Below, in pieces: positions 1-9,271 of a stretch of DNA of 64,000 nucleotides (position 1 is the first letter of the stretch; every line of letters begins with the position of its first letter). The notes beneath the pieces were generated by a model. That model made no database searches. It was given only the letters and a program-made list of their open reading frames with translations, and was not told the DNA's origin. The translations under genes were made by a program, and so were the position numbers. Source of the stretch: Bacteroidia bacterium (GTDB lineage: Bacteria > Bacteroidota > Bacteroidia > UKL13-3); NCBI GenBank assembly GCA_019695215.1, contig JAIBAK010000015.1, positions 1-64,000 of the forward strand. The letters run 5' to 3'.

Positions 1-1
1 A

Positions 2-2605
2 GGTAGGTTAGATGCAGAAGCGGCCTGTTCTCTCGCAACTGTTTTGTCAGCGGATCATGTAATAAGCAATGGCCAAAATGTAACATGGACAGGGAGCAAA
101 ATTGTTGCTCATAAACTAACTATTGAAACTGGGGGCACTTTAACCATTACTGGGACAGTAAATATGGGTAAAGATGCCCGAATTATTATTGAGAGGGGTG
201 GGAAACTTGTATTGGATGGAGCTACATTGACAACCGGATGTCATGATGCAATGTGGGAAGGCATAGAAGTTTGGGGCGATCCAACCGTAGATCAACATAC
301 CACATCCAGTCATGGTTGGATTGAAATTAAAAATGGTAGTTTGATTGAACATGCAAAAGATGCAATTTATACTGGACGAATGGATCAGAATAATAATTGG
401 GTCTGGTCTCATACAGGCGGAGGAATAATACAAGCATTTAATTCAACTTTCAGGAATAATGGCAGGAGTCTGCAGATTATGTCATTTCATAATCCCAAAG
501 TAAATGGTGTTGAGCCGGCTAATGTAAATGTTTTTAGGAACTGCGTTTTTGAATCAACCAAAAGATTGAGAGAAGACTTATACTTAACAAATGGGGTTTA
601 TTGTGCCCCTAAGTACTTCGTTACCGTTTGGGATGTAAAAGGGATGCGTTTTTACGGGAATATTTTCAGAAATGCAGGATTGAATGAATATCCAACAAGT
701 GTGAATGCTCCGGATCGACTTGGTGGAGGGGTTCTTTTTTTCGGGGCCTCATGTATTTTTGATGATTACGTACCCTGCTTTAATTGTTCAGCTATCCATA
801 ATACTTTTAAGAATCTTTATCGTGGCATAGATAACTGGGGAACCAATAGCCTCACTTCAATGAATATAAAAAATTGCTCTTTCGTAAATGTAAACGCAGG
901 CATTACTTTAAATGGTGTGAGAGGCGATAAAATACTATCCAATACCTTTGATACAGATAATGAGTTAAGAGAAGATGTTCAAAACATGGCACACATTCAG
1001 GCACAACAAAGTGCTGGGTTTTTGATCACTGAAAATACTTTTACAAAAACCACAGGAAGTATTCTTAATAGTTTTGCTTCAGTAATAGACAATACGTCAA
1101 TTACTGGAGCCGATTTATTTAAAAATACTTATAGAAATATGGTTTGGGGACTAGAAACAAACAATGACAACCAATATCTAAAAGTTCAATGCAATGATTT
1201 TGATAATCTCTGGCGCGATTGGAATTCCAATCGTATCGGATTTGATGGAGCTAGGCCGAGTCAAAATGTATTTTTACAAGGTTCATTCTGGTGGTCTGCA
1301 AATAACCAATTTGACAATAGTTGTTCAGCTCAAAATCACGAACATATTTACAATACTAATCCTACAGGGATAGCTTTGCCCAAACACCAATTACAGTATT
1401 TTAGCGGCAATGAGGTTCGCCCTCCGGCTGATGCCTGCGTTTTGGCTCCTGCAGTTAATTTGTCTCATGCAGCTGGTAACAATTTACAAAGCTGTTTATC
1501 AAAAACTACAGGTAATAATGGTACAATTCAAACAGAAATTATCAATAAGCAAATATCAGCTACCAGTAAAAAAGCCCTGATTGATGGAGGGCGCACCAAT
1601 GACTTAATTAATCTAGTTAATGACCCAATGACAACCGATCAGGCGGTTTATGACACGCTGATGCTTTATTCACCGTTTCTCTCTGATGAAGTGTTAATGG
1701 TCGCCATTAATCGATCAACCTTTCACGACAGTTATCTTTTTGATATATTACTTCTCCATTCGGGTTTGAGTCCGTTGGTAATGGAGGAACTAGATAATAG
1801 AAGTCCAGCTATGTTGCAAGGGCTTTATGATTCCCTCATGATCTGGCAGGATAGTATTGCAGCACGTGACACTTTGGTGGCGCAAATTCAATCTTTGTTA
1901 CGAGATGCTCAACTTGAATTTAATGAACTATTACGCAATTACGAAGATAGTGGGCTGGTGGATAGCATTATTTACCAGTTAAGTTTGTTAAGTGATGTAA
2001 ACAGTAAGGGGAAATACATAAACATGCTTATTGAGCTTGGGGATTTTAGCACTGCTTCTACTAAAATTGTAAGTTTAGACTCTAATGATCCTGAGCAGGA
2101 AGATTTGCAAACTTTTGAGAATATACATCTGGCTTTAAAAAATGGAGGCAATAATTGGTTTGCAGTTACACAAAATCAGCGAGAGGAATTGCGCGAACTT
2201 GCAACCCATGAAAATTCTGTGGCAAAACATGCTCAGGCAGTTCTAATCTTAATTGAAGATACAATGATATATACATTCCCAGATACAACAATTTCGGCTC
2301 CTAATGGTCCAGCATCGCAACCTCAATCTACCAGAAGGGCCATTGGAAATTCAATTCAAATGCTGGCATTCCCAAATCCTTTTACGAATACTGTTAATGT
2401 AGAATATTTTCTTCCAAGTCAAAACAAGGGTGTAGTATTCTTAAAATTCTATACAGTACAAGGTCGACTTATTAAAGAAGTGAATCTTGGGTTAACTAAA
2501 AAAGGTAGAATAAAGGTATCGTTGGATGAGGCTGCTTCTGGAATGTATATTGTGCAGATGATCCAAAACGGGGTCATCATAAAAACGGAGAAATTAGTCA
2601 AGTAG
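2..2605 (+). CDS. T9SS cargo protein with beta-helix-like N part (5' end missing)
   Basis: The frame is open to the left edge, so the gene starts upstream and the TTG at 44 is not its start. Numbering from that TTG (853 residues), residues 1-400 are rich in G, N and short beta repeats with recurring N-x-F/I-x-N patterns, as in right-handed parallel beta-helix (pectin-lyase-like) surface proteins. Residues about 480-720 look mainly helical. The last 79 residues are a type A T9SS sorting domain starting at AFPNPF (775) and ending KTEKLVK. The family is exported by Sec, moved across the outer membrane by T9SS and anchored or released. Substrate unknown. The CTD closely resembles that of the next gene, 7 bases downstream. 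Confidence 0.8.
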   Translation, partial: GRLDAEAACSLATVLSADHVISNGQNVTWTGSKIVAHKLTIETGGTLTITGTVNMGKDARIIIERGGKLVLDGATLTTGCHDAMWEGIEVWGDPTVDQHTTSSHGWIEIKNGSLIEHAKDAIYTGRMDQNNNWVWSHTGGGIIQAFNSTFRNNGRSLQIMSFHNPKVNGVEPANVNVFRNCVFESTKRLREDLYLTNGVYCAPKYFVTVWDVKGMRFYGNIFRNAGLNEYPTSVNAPDRLGGGVLFFGASCIFDDYVPCFNCSAIHNTFKNLYRGIDNWGTNSLTSMNIKNCSFVNVNAGITLNGVRGDKILSNTFDTDNELREDVQNMAHIQAQQSAGFLITENTFTKTTGSILNSFASVIDNTSITGADLFKNTYRNMVWGLETNNDNQYLKVQCNDFDNLWRDWNSNRIGFDGARPSQNVFLQGSFWWSANNQFDNSCSAQNHEHIYNTNPTGIALPKHQLQYFSGNEVRPPADACVLAPAVNLSHAAGNNLQSCLSKTTGNNGTIQTEIINKQISATSKKALIDGGRTNDLINLVNDPMTTDQAVYDTLMLYSPFLSDEVLMVAINRSTFHDSYLFDILLLHSGLSPLVMEELDNRSPAMLQGLYDSLMIWQDSIAARDTLVAQIQSLLRDAQLEFNELLRNYEDSGLVDSIIYQLSLLSDVNSKGKYINMLIELGDFSTASTKIVSLDSNDPEQEDLQTFENIHLALKNGGNNWFAVTQNQREELRELATHENSVAKHAQAVLILIEDTMIYTFPDTTISAPNGPASQPQSTRRAIGNSIQMLAFPNPFTNTVNVEYFLPSQNKGVVFLKFYTVQGRLIKEVNLGLTKKGRIKVSLDEAASGMYIVQMIQNGVIIKTEKLVK

Positions 2606-2612
2606 TCATAAT

Positions 2613-4100
2613 ATGAATAGATATATTCGCTGCTTAGTTGTTCTATTATTCTGCAAAAATATTTTTAATGCCAATGCACAGGTTAATTATTGGAATAAAC
2701 TATATAATAATCAGAGTCAATGGGATCTGAGTTTTGCTGTTGTTGACTTGGGAGGATATTATCTTACTGCTGGTAATACCGCCAACCTATTATCTACTGA
2801 TTCTACCTTTTATGGTGCTGTTTGGTTATTTTATGTTGACAGCAACGGTAACAAAGGATCGGAAAATATAATCCGGTATAAAAACAGGCAGGCATATAAA
2901 GGAAATCAACATATTCTTATCCGAACTTTTGATAATAATTTTATTTACTATGGTGGATTAGGTGATAGTAATAATAATTATTCAATGGTGCTAATAAAGT
3001 TTGACTCTTTGTTGCAGCCTCTTTGGCAAACCATTGATACAGGAAGTGGTTTCATGGAGCCCGGAGAGTTGCTTCAATTGCCTGATAGTGGGTTTCTGGT
3101 GTGTGGATTTGCGTCAATAAATCATTTAACACAGAAAGATGGATTTCTTTCAAGATTTGATCAAAATGGGAATCATTTGTGGACCAAATACTATGGAGAT
3201 ATTCGCCAAGATTTTCTTAGCAGTATTGTTCAGAGTGATAGCAATCATTATTTGCTTTCTGGAGTTTCTGATCAATCACCATTTCTAATGAAAGTAGATA
3301 CGGCTGGTAATTTAATTTGGCGTAGGAATTTTAACATTCCAAATACTGGTCTATACATAAAAAAGTCAATTTATGGGGAAGGCTATATTGCGTACGGGTC
3401 AAGGAATGCCGATTCATATAAAGATTATTACGGTGTAGTTGCACGCATAAACGAAAATGCTGAATTTATTTGGAAAGATTCCATACGGCTTGGAACCCAT
3501 GTAAGTGCTTTTTGTGATGCTATTGAGCTTCCTGGAGGAAATATAATTGCAGTGGGGCTTACAGATAATGGGGGGCAATTTTATCCTTTTTATGCAGGCT
3601 GGACTGCCAAATTTTTTAAAAATGGTGGAATAATGAAAGAAAGAGTTTTTGCAAAAGGTAGTAAAGTTGAGAGTTGGTTAATGGCAATTGCTTTAACAAG
3701 TGATGGTGGAATTGTTTGTGCAGGATATGATAGAAACGATTATGATACTTTACCTCGTGGTCAAGACAGTTGGGTAATTAAGCTTGATACTAATTTGTGC
3801 GATAAACCCGACTGTTCTCCCGATGTAGGGATTACAAGTTTTGTCAGCCAGTATGAATCAGTTATTTACCCCAATCCTTTTACAAGTGAAATAGCTATAA
3901 ATTTCACCAATACATCTTCGTTGAATGTATCGATTAGAATTTATAATGCACAGGGGGTTTTGATTAACGAGACATTGATGGAGAAGTCCATGCAAAACAA
4001 AATTTTGTCAACTGGTTCTTTTGCCTCTGGCCTTTATATTATTCAGGTTATTCAAAACGGAGCAATCATAAAAACGCAAAAAATGGTGAAACAACCGTAA
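2613..4100 (+). CDS. T9SS type A sorting-domain protein, propeller-like repeats
   Basis: A 495-residue secreted protein. Residues 1-23 form a Sec signal peptide ending in NANA-Q. The body has recurring blades with patterns like F-D-x-x-G-x-x-L/I-W and D-S-G-F-L-V-C-G, typical of Bacteroidota secreted proteins with delta-60 or beta-propeller-like repeats. The C-terminal domain starts at YPNPF (about residue 420) and ends KTQKMVK, a T9SS type A signal. It starts 7 bases after the preceding cargo gene and is probably cotranscribed. The two CTDs end almost identically (IQNG-x-IIKT), so they are probably handled by the same secretion route. No catalytic residues recognised. Confidence 0.8.
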   Translation: MNRYIRCLVVLLFCKNIFNANAQVNYWNKLYNNQSQWDLSFAVVDLGGYYLTAGNTANLLSTDSTFYGAVWLFYVDSNGNKGSENIIRYKNRQAYKGNQHILIRTFDNNFIYYGGLGDSNNNYSMVLIKFDSLLQPLWQTIDTGSGFMEPGELLQLPDSGFLVCGFASINHLTQKDGFLSRFDQNGNHLWTKYYGDIRQDFLSSIVQSDSNHYLLSGVSDQSPFLMKVDTAGNLIWRRNFNIPNTGLYIKKSIYGEGYIAYGSRNADSYKDYYGVVARINENAEFIWKDSIRLGTHVSAFCDAIELPGGNIIAVGLTDNGGQFYPFYAGWTAKFFKNGGIMKERVFAKGSKVESWLMAIALTSDGGIVCAGYDRNDYDTLPRGQDSWVIKLDTNLCDKPDCSPDVGITSFVSQYESVIYPNPFTSEIAINFTNTSSLNVSIRIYNAQGVLINETLMEKSMQNKILSTGSFASGLYIIQVIQNGAIIKTQKMVKQP

Positions 4101-4255
4101 CGACTTTGGCTATAAATTGAGGTTTATGGCCTAAAATTGAGTCTTTAATTAATCAATCTGACACCCTTTCCCCTAAACCATCGTGGGTCTGCCAAGCATA
4201 TAGCAACAAAATAATCCACTGTAATTAAGCTATTTAATAAAATATGTATTGACAA

Positions 4256-4273
4256 TATATGTAGATACATATA
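4256..4273. promoter_or_regulatory. Palindromic operator of the MarR regulator
   Basis: TATATGTA-GA-TACATATA is a perfect 8+2+8 inverted repeat ending 6 bases before the marR start. A TTG triplet at 4249-4251 and an AT-rich TAAATTG downstream suggest that the repeat lies between the -33 and -7 elements. MarR dimers bind palindromes of this size, so negative autoregulation is the natural reading. Binding is inferred. Confidence 0.65.
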
Positions 4274-4279
4274 AATTGC

Positions 4280-4762
4280 ATGAAAATTGAACAAAGCAAA
4301 CCGCAACCGAAAATGGAATTGGAAAAAGAAATACAGCAAAGCAAATTCAAAAGCCAAAAACATAAGGCGCTGTTGAATATCATTTTTACCGCCAGCTGGC
4401 TTGATTGCGCACAACAAAGGCGCTTTAAAGAACATGGCCTTACTCCGCAGCAATACAATGTGCTTCGCATACTGCGCGGACAAAAAGGAAATGCTATTTC
4501 TGTAAACGGTATTCAGGAACGCATGCTCGATCGCAGTTCCAATGCCTCGAGGTTAATTGATAAACTGCTCGAGAAAAAATTGGCCAAACGCATTGTGTGT
4601 AAAGAAGACAGAAGGCAGATGGAGATTTACATTACAGATAAAGGACTGGATTTACTTAATGAAATGGATGAAGGAGTAAATGCTGCCGAACAAAATTTTG
4701 GAAACATCACCGAGGAAGAGGCAAAACAACTAAACCACATCCTCGATAAACTAAGAGATTAA
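4280..4762 (+). CDS. MarR family transcriptional regulator
   Basis: 160 residues. A winged-helix MarR domain spans about 35-150: the recognition region includes LTPQQYNVLRILRG and a wing DRSSNASRLIDKLLEKK followed by KEDRRQMEIYITDKG, the classic MarR wing and dimer pattern. The first 25 residues are a charged, Lys/Gln-rich extension. It leads a cluster of YceI, pirin, DsbA-like, reductase and dioxygenase genes on the same strand, with only 23 bases to yceI. The perfect palindrome just upstream suggests that it represses its own operon and is released by an oxidised or phenolic ligand. No ligand-sensing Cys is evident, apart from Cys in the WLDCAQ helix and in VCKED. Confidence 0.9.
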   Translation: MKIEQSKPQPKMELEKEIQQSKFKSQKHKALLNIIFTASWLDCAQQRRFKEHGLTPQQYNVLRILRGQKGNAISVNGIQERMLDRSSNASRLIDKLLEKKLAKRIVCKEDRRQMEIYITDKGLDLLNEMDEGVNAAEQNFGNITEEEAKQLNHILDKLRD

Positions 4763-4785
4763 AACAAAATAAAAATTAAAATATC

Positions 4786-5394
4786 ATGAAAAAAAACATG
4801 TTCATTATGGCTGTTGCAACCCTGGGTTTGGTTGCATCTGCTTTCACCCCAAATGCAATTACTTCTTACAAAGTAGATGCAGCAAAAAGTTCTTTAAAAT
4901 GGCACGCTAAAAAAGTAACGGGCGAGCATCATGGCACCGTGCGTTTTGCCGATGGTTCATTGGCATTTAACGGAAACACACTTACCGGTGGAACCATCAA
5001 TATGGATATGACCACCATTGATGTAACCGATTTAACCGGAGAGTGGAAAGACAAATTGGTTGGACACTTAAAGTCGGATGACTTTTTCTCTGCTGCCAAA
5101 CACAACAACGCAACGATGATTATCAAATCGGCAACAGCGATTAAAGGTGCCGCTGCCGGAACACCAAATTACACGGTGCAGGCCGAGTTAACCATTAAAG
5201 GAATTAAAAACATGGTTACTTTTCCGGCTACTGTGGCCGTTACCGGAAACAATGTTACTGCCAGTGCTACTTTCCCTATTGACCGTACAAAGTTCGATAT
5301 CAAATATGGTTCAGGTTCTTTCTTCTCTGATTTAGGTGATAAAGCCATTGACGATAGCTTTAATATTACCGTAAATCTGGTTGCAGTTAAATAA
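4786..5394 (+). CDS. YceI family protein, exported
   Basis: 202 residues. A signal peptide covers 1-24 (hydrophobic core then AFTPNA). The rest is a YceI lipocalin-like barrel: YKVDAAKSSLKWHAKK, the central HLKSDDFFSAAKH segment, and LTIKGIKNMVTFPATV near the end. YceI proteins bind polyisoprenoid or similar lipids and are often induced by stress. This copy is secreted to the periplasm, while a second YceI at 6380 lacks a signal peptide. It is 23 bases behind marR and probably in its operon. Confidence 0.9.
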   Translation: MKKNMFIMAVATLGLVASAFTPNAITSYKVDAAKSSLKWHAKKVTGEHHGTVRFADGSLAFNGNTLTGGTINMDMTTIDVTDLTGEWKDKLVGHLKSDDFFSAAKHNNATMIIKSATAIKGAAAGTPNYTVQAELTIKGIKNMVTFPATVAVTGNNVTASATFPIDRTKFDIKYGSGSFFSDLGDKAIDDSFNITVNLVAVK

Positions 5395-5475
5395 ACGTAT
5401 TAGGTTAGGTTGTTTTCATTTCTTCTCATAGCTCCCTTTGGTAAACAGAGGGGCTATGATGAAGGAAAAAGTAAA

Positions 5476-6342
5476 ATGGAACGGAAAGATTTTTTAAAGA
5501 AATCAATGCTTGGATTAGCAGCAGCCGGAGTAGGGTCGGTGGTCAATACCACCTTACTCGCTTCTGAAAATAAAAAGCATATACCGCTTGTAGGGTTTAA
5601 TCACCTGCCGGCACAAACAAATATTAAAATGGCAAATAGCATTATTCACAAAGCCGAATCGAGAGGTCATGCCGACCATGGCTGGCTCGATACGCATCAC
5701 ACATTTAGTTTTGCATCGTACTATAATCCCGAGCGAATGCACTTTGGTGTGCTCCGGGTTTTAAACGATGACATAGTGGAGTCGGGTATGGGCTTCGGCA
5801 CACATCCGCACGACAATATGGAAATTATTTCCATTCCGCTTTCGGGCGATTTGGAGCATAAAGACAGTATGAATAATGTGGCGGTGATTAAGCAGGGCGA
5901 TATTCAGATTATGAGTGCCGGTACGGGCATTTACCACTCGGAGTACAACCGTAATAAAGACCGTAGTGTAAACTTTTTGCAAATATGGGTTTTTCCCAAA
6001 GAGCGTAATATTACACCCCGATACGACCAGAAAACTTTTAGCTTAGAAAACAGAATAAACAAGTTTCAGCAAATAGTATCTCCAGCAGGAGAAGCTGAAG
6101 GAATAGATATCAATCAGGATGCGTGGTTTAACCTCATTCATCTTAAAAACAACTTTGCAACTAACTACACCATTAAACGCAAAGGCAACGGAGTGTATGC
6201 TTTTGTAATTGAAGGTTCGGTAACCATCGATAACCAAATCCTGAACAAACGCGATGGAATGGGTATTTGGGAAACAGATCAGATCTCCATTCAATCGGCA
6301 GGCGATGCCGAGCTGTTGCTGATGGATGTACCTATGCAATAA
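5476..6342 (+). CDS. Pirin family protein with N-terminal export-like segment
   Basis: 288 residues from the ATG at 5476, chosen because a purine-rich GGA stretch precedes it and the 22 codons upstream do not look like pirin. The N-terminus, RKDFLKKSMLGLAAAG, resembles a Tat/Sec leader without the RR pair, so this pirin may be exported. The cupin metal ligands are visible as HPHDNMEI (H-x-H) and GIYHSEYN (H-S-E). Pirins are iron cupins, and some bacterial members oxidise quercetin-like substrates. A second, leaderless pirin follows at 6944. Confidence 0.85.
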   Translation: MERKDFLKKSMLGLAAAGVGSVVNTTLLASENKKHIPLVGFNHLPAQTNIKMANSIIHKAESRGHADHGWLDTHHTFSFASYYNPERMHFGVLRVLNDDIVESGMGFGTHPHDNMEIISIPLSGDLEHKDSMNNVAVIKQGDIQIMSAGTGIYHSEYNRNKDRSVNFLQIWVFPKERNITPRYDQKTFSLENRINKFQQIVSPAGEAEGIDINQDAWFNLIHLKNNFATNYTIKRKGNGVYAFVIEGSVTIDNQILNKRDGMGIWETDQISIQSAGDAELLLMDVPMQ

Positions 6343-6379
6343 CAAAACAACTTACTAAATTTAAATAAATAAAAATATT

Positions 6380-6922
6380 ATGACAACAGTAGCACAAACC
6401 AGCTGGGGCATTGATAATGTACACAGCGAAATCGGATTTAAAGTTCGTCACCTGGTGATAAGCCATACATCCGGAAAATTTGACCGTTTTGAGGCAAGTG
6501 TTATTTCATCATCCGATGATTTTACTGATGCACAAATTTCATTCTCGGCCGATGTTGACAGCATTAATACAGCCAACGAGCAACGCGATGCGCATTTAAA
6601 AAGTGATGATTTTTTTAATGCAGCCCAATTCCCTAAACTAAGCTTCAAATCAACTTCCTTTAAAAAGGTTGACGGGAGTGAATATAAATTATCAGGAGAT
6701 CTTACCATTAGAGATATTACTAAAAATGTAAGTCTCAGCGTTGATTTCGGAGGTGTTATTACCGACCCGTGGGGAAATGTGAAAGCAGGTTTTGAAGCCA
6801 CCGGAAAAATTAACCGCAAAGATTTTAACCTGAAGTGGGATGCTTTTACCGAAGCAGGCGGTGCAGTAGTTTCTGACGAAATTAAACTACAGCTTCATAT
6901 TGAATTACAGAAAAACGCTTAA
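6380..6922 (+). CDS. YceI family protein, cytoplasmic form
   Basis: 180 residues with no signal peptide: it begins directly with TTVAQTSWGIDNVHSEIGF. The YceI fold is clear from the W-x-I-D-x-x-H-S start, RDAHLKSDDFFNAAQFP in the middle, and GDLTIRDITKNVSLSV, ending in INRKDFNLKWD. It sits 37 bases after the exported pirin and 21 before the second pirin. The cluster alternates exported and cytosolic YceI/pirin copies, as if the same chemistry is covered on both sides of the inner membrane (inference). Confidence 0.9.
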   Translation: MTTVAQTSWGIDNVHSEIGFKVRHLVISHTSGKFDRFEASVISSSDDFTDAQISFSADVDSINTANEQRDAHLKSDDFFNAAQFPKLSFKSTSFKKVDGSEYKLSGDLTIRDITKNVSLSVDFGGVITDPWGNVKAGFEATGKINRKDFNLKWDAFTEAGGAVVSDEIKLQLHIELQKNA

Positions 6923-6931
6923 TAAAAGAAT

Positions 6932-6937
6932 AGGAGG
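6932..6937 (+). promoter_or_regulatory. Canonical Shine-Dalgarno before the second pirin
   Basis: AGGAGG lies 6 bases before the ATG at 6944. Strong Shine-Dalgarno sequences are uncommon in Bacteroidota and rare in this window. It fixes the start of the downstream pirin. Confidence 0.6.
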
Positions 6938-6943
6938 GGTTAT

Positions 6944-7804
6944 ATGAAACTCCGTACAATTAAAACCACGGTTTATGCCCGCGAATTTCAGATGGGCTCC
7001 ATGCGGGTGAAGCAGCCACTGCCCTCCCGGCATGCGGAACAGGTGAGTCCGTTTATTTTATTGCACCATGCCGGCCCCACTCCTGTAGAGGCGGGCCGGC
7101 CCAGTGCCAGAATAAGCCCGCATCCGCATCGCGGATTTGAACCCGTTACGTTTGTTTTCTCGGGCAAAATACATCACCGCGATTCTTTGGGAAACGAAGG
7201 TTTTCTGCAGGCTGGAGATGTGCAATGGATGACTGCAGGCAGGGGAGTAATTCACAGTGAAGGACCTTCGGAACAGTTTGCTGCCGAAGGAGGAATTATG
7301 GAGATTGTTCAGCTATGGATTAATCTTCCGCGAAAGGATAAAATGACTGCACCCCGGTACCAGGATATTCCCTCGTCTTTAATACCACAAATGGAAATGG
7401 CCGGTGGCAAATGGAAATTAAAAGTAGTAGCCGGAGAATTCATGCTGGAGAAAGGCCCTGCCAAAACATTTTCTCCTATTCAGGCGGTAATGATTGAATT
7501 TGAAGCAGGAGCAACAGTTCAGCTTCCGGTGCCTCAAAATTTTAATACCATGATTTACGTACTGGATGGGAAACTGGAAGTTAATGAACAACCCGTTGCG
7601 CACCGCAATATGGTAGAGTTTGCCAATGACGGAGATGCCATACAATTGACATCAGTTGAAAAAGGTAAAATGCTTTTTTTAGCCGGAGAGCCAATAAACG
7701 AACCGTTGGTTTCTTATGGTCCGTTTGTAATGAACACACAGGAAGAAATTCAGCAGGCAGTTTTAGATTATGAAACGGGAAAAATGGGTAACCTTGATTT
7801 TTAA
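6944..7804 (+). CDS. Pirin family protein, cytoplasmic
   Basis: 286 residues, a full-length two-cupin pirin. The N-terminal cupin carries the iron ligands SPHPHRGFE (H-x-H) and GVIHSEGPS (H-S-E). The C-terminal half contains the second cupin without an obvious metal site, as usual in the family. There is no signal peptide. It is 5 bases upstream of the DsbA-like gene, so the two are surely cotranscribed. The role is probably detoxification of quinone or phenolic compounds, or redox sensing; the sequence does not decide which. Confidence 0.9.
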   Translation: MKLRTIKTTVYAREFQMGSMRVKQPLPSRHAEQVSPFILLHHAGPTPVEAGRPSARISPHPHRGFEPVTFVFSGKIHHRDSLGNEGFLQAGDVQWMTAGRGVIHSEGPSEQFAAEGGIMEIVQLWINLPRKDKMTAPRYQDIPSSLIPQMEMAGGKWKLKVVAGEFMLEKGPAKTFSPIQAVMIEFEAGATVQLPVPQNFNTMIYVLDGKLEVNEQPVAHRNMVEFANDGDAIQLTSVEKGKMLFLAGEPINEPLVSYGPFVMNTQEEIQQAVLDYETGKMGNLDF

Positions 7805-7809
7805 AAAAG

Positions 7810-8457
7810 ATGAAACCGGTAATTACTATTGATATTGTATCGGATATTGTGTGCCCCTGGTGTTATATAGGGGAAGCCCGTTTAAAAAAGGCCATGGAGC
7901 AAAACAAAGCAGCATTTGATTTTGCCATCACGTATCATCCCTTCGAACTTAATCCGCATATGCCCGAAGAGGGAAAAGAATCGGTTGCCTACTATTCCGA
8001 ACGATTTGGCGGGGAAGAACGGATGAAACAAATTTTTGCACAAACAGCAGCTACCGCACATGCCGAGGGTCTTGAACTTGATTTGGCAAAGCAGGCTGTG
8101 GCCCCTAATACTTTTCTTGCCCACCGGTTTGTTGCCTACGCAAAAAGTAAAGGAAAGCAGTTGCCGGTAATACATGAGTTGTTTCTGGCCTATTTTACCA
8201 AAGGGAAAAACATGGGCGATATCAATGTACTAACTGAAATAGCGTCAGCGCTGGGTATGGATAAGAATGAGACAGAGACCGTACTTAAGGGAAATGACTT
8301 TACCGATGAGGTAAGTGAGGCTCAGCTGTACTGGAGAAAAATGGGAATCAGCAGCGTTCCTTCCTTTATTATTCAGCATAAATATTTGGTGCAGGGAGCA
8401 CAGCCGCCCGAATCATTTACAGAGGTTTTCAGAGAGGTTGTAAAAGAAAAAAGCTAA
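7810..8457 (+). CDS. DsbA family oxidoreductase (FrnE-like)
   Basis: 215 residues. A thioredoxin fold with helical insertion of the FrnE / 2-hydroxychromene-2-carboxylate isomerase-like group: active site C15-P-W-C18 right after the first strand, then the family's YHPFELNP segment, NTFLAHRFVAYAK, and the cis-Pro loop SSVPSFII. There is no signal peptide, so it acts in the cytoplasm, unlike periplasmic DsbA. FrnE proteins help with disulfide chemistry under oxidative stress or polyketide-type substrates, which fits the cluster. Confidence 0.9.
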   Translation: MKPVITIDIVSDIVCPWCYIGEARLKKAMEQNKAAFDFAITYHPFELNPHMPEEGKESVAYYSERFGGEERMKQIFAQTAATAHAEGLELDLAKQAVAPNTFLAHRFVAYAKSKGKQLPVIHELFLAYFTKGKNMGDINVLTEIASALGMDKNETETVLKGNDFTDEVSEAQLYWRKMGISSVPSFIIQHKYLVQGAQPPESFTEVFREVVKEKS

Positions 8458-8554
8458 TCCGGTTTATGATGGGATCAACTCCCGGCTGTCTTATTTACTG
8501 AAAAACCTTAGGCATTACGTTGATATCTGACTAAAAGACCGGCAGGTATTTTTG

Positions 8555-8562
8555 TAAATTTG
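8555..8562 (+). promoter_or_regulatory. -7 box upstream of the reductase/dioxygenase pair
   Basis: TAAATTTG matches the Bacteroidota -7 consensus TAnnTTTG, 73 bases before the ATG at 8636, inside the only long gap (178 bases) of the stress cluster. No TTG is seen at the ideal -33 distance. It suggests that 8636 and 9272 form a separate transcription unit. Confidence 0.4.
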
Positions 8563-8635
8563 GTAACGAAAAAATTAGCTGCTGCATTAAGTTAAATTTT
8601 TAATAATTAATTAGCCGGGTCAGGAGTTTTACAAA

Positions 8636-9262
8636 ATGAAGGTAATTATTTTCGGTGCAACCGGAAGGGTTGGAAATCAATTGGTGTTGCAGGCGCTTGT
8701 AAAAAAACATACGGTAACAGCCTTTTTGCGCAAAGCCGATGATTTGCCTTTTGCCAGCGAAAACCTGGTGAAACTTGAAGGCAACGTTCTGGATGAAGAA
8801 ACAGTAATGCACGCAGTAGCCGGACATGATGCGGTATTGGTTTCGCTGGGCGATTTTAAACCCGATGAAGAAGTGACACTGATGTCGGAAGGCGCGAAAA
8901 ATATTTTGTGGGCAATGAAACAAAACGGTATCAAACGAATTATAGGAGTAGGTAATTCGGGCATATTGCAGCACGATGAAATTGAATTGAGAAAAAATCA
9001 GGAGGATTTTCCTTCTTACCTGCAGCATGTGGCCGAAGATCACCTGAGGGTATTTATGCGTTTTCAAAAAAGTGAATTAGACTGGACTATTGTATGCCCC
9101 AATAATATTCCTGACGGAGGAGCAACGGGCGTTTACCGCATTCGTAAAAATTACCCGCCAAAACACGGAATTGGTATTCGCACGGGAGATGTGGCCCATT
9201 TTATGTTGCGCGAGCTGGAAGAAAAGAAATTTTTTCACACCAGGGTAGGAATTGCTTATTAA
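8636..9262 (+). CDS. NAD(P)-binding SDR/NmrA-like reductase
   Basis: 208 residues. It begins with the Rossmann dinucleotide motif MKVIIFGATGRVGNQLV (G-x-x-G-x-x-G) and continues with an atypical SDR layout: VKLEGNVLD (strand with acidic residue), DAVLVSLG, and IKRIIGVGNSGI. The classic YxxxK is not obvious, as in NmrA/YwnB-type members that reduce quinones or sense NADP. It is 9 bases upstream of the dioxygenase gene and a plausible partner in aromatic or quinone detoxification. Confidence 0.85.
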   Translation: MKVIIFGATGRVGNQLVLQALVKKHTVTAFLRKADDLPFASENLVKLEGNVLDEETVMHAVAGHDAVLVSLGDFKPDEEVTLMSEGAKNILWAMKQNGIKRIIGVGNSGILQHDEIELRKNQEDFPSYLQHVAEDHLRVFMRFQKSELDWTIVCPNNIPDGGATGVYRIRKNYPPKHGIGIRTGDVAHFMLRELEEKKFFHTRVGIAY

Positions 9263-9271
9263 TCCTGAAAA

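Noticed and set aside
4145-4483. Minus-strand frames of 78 and 112 codons across the marR start
   Set aside because: Antisense shadows of marR covering its palindrome and promoter; hydrophobic stretches are an artefact of AT-rich DNA.
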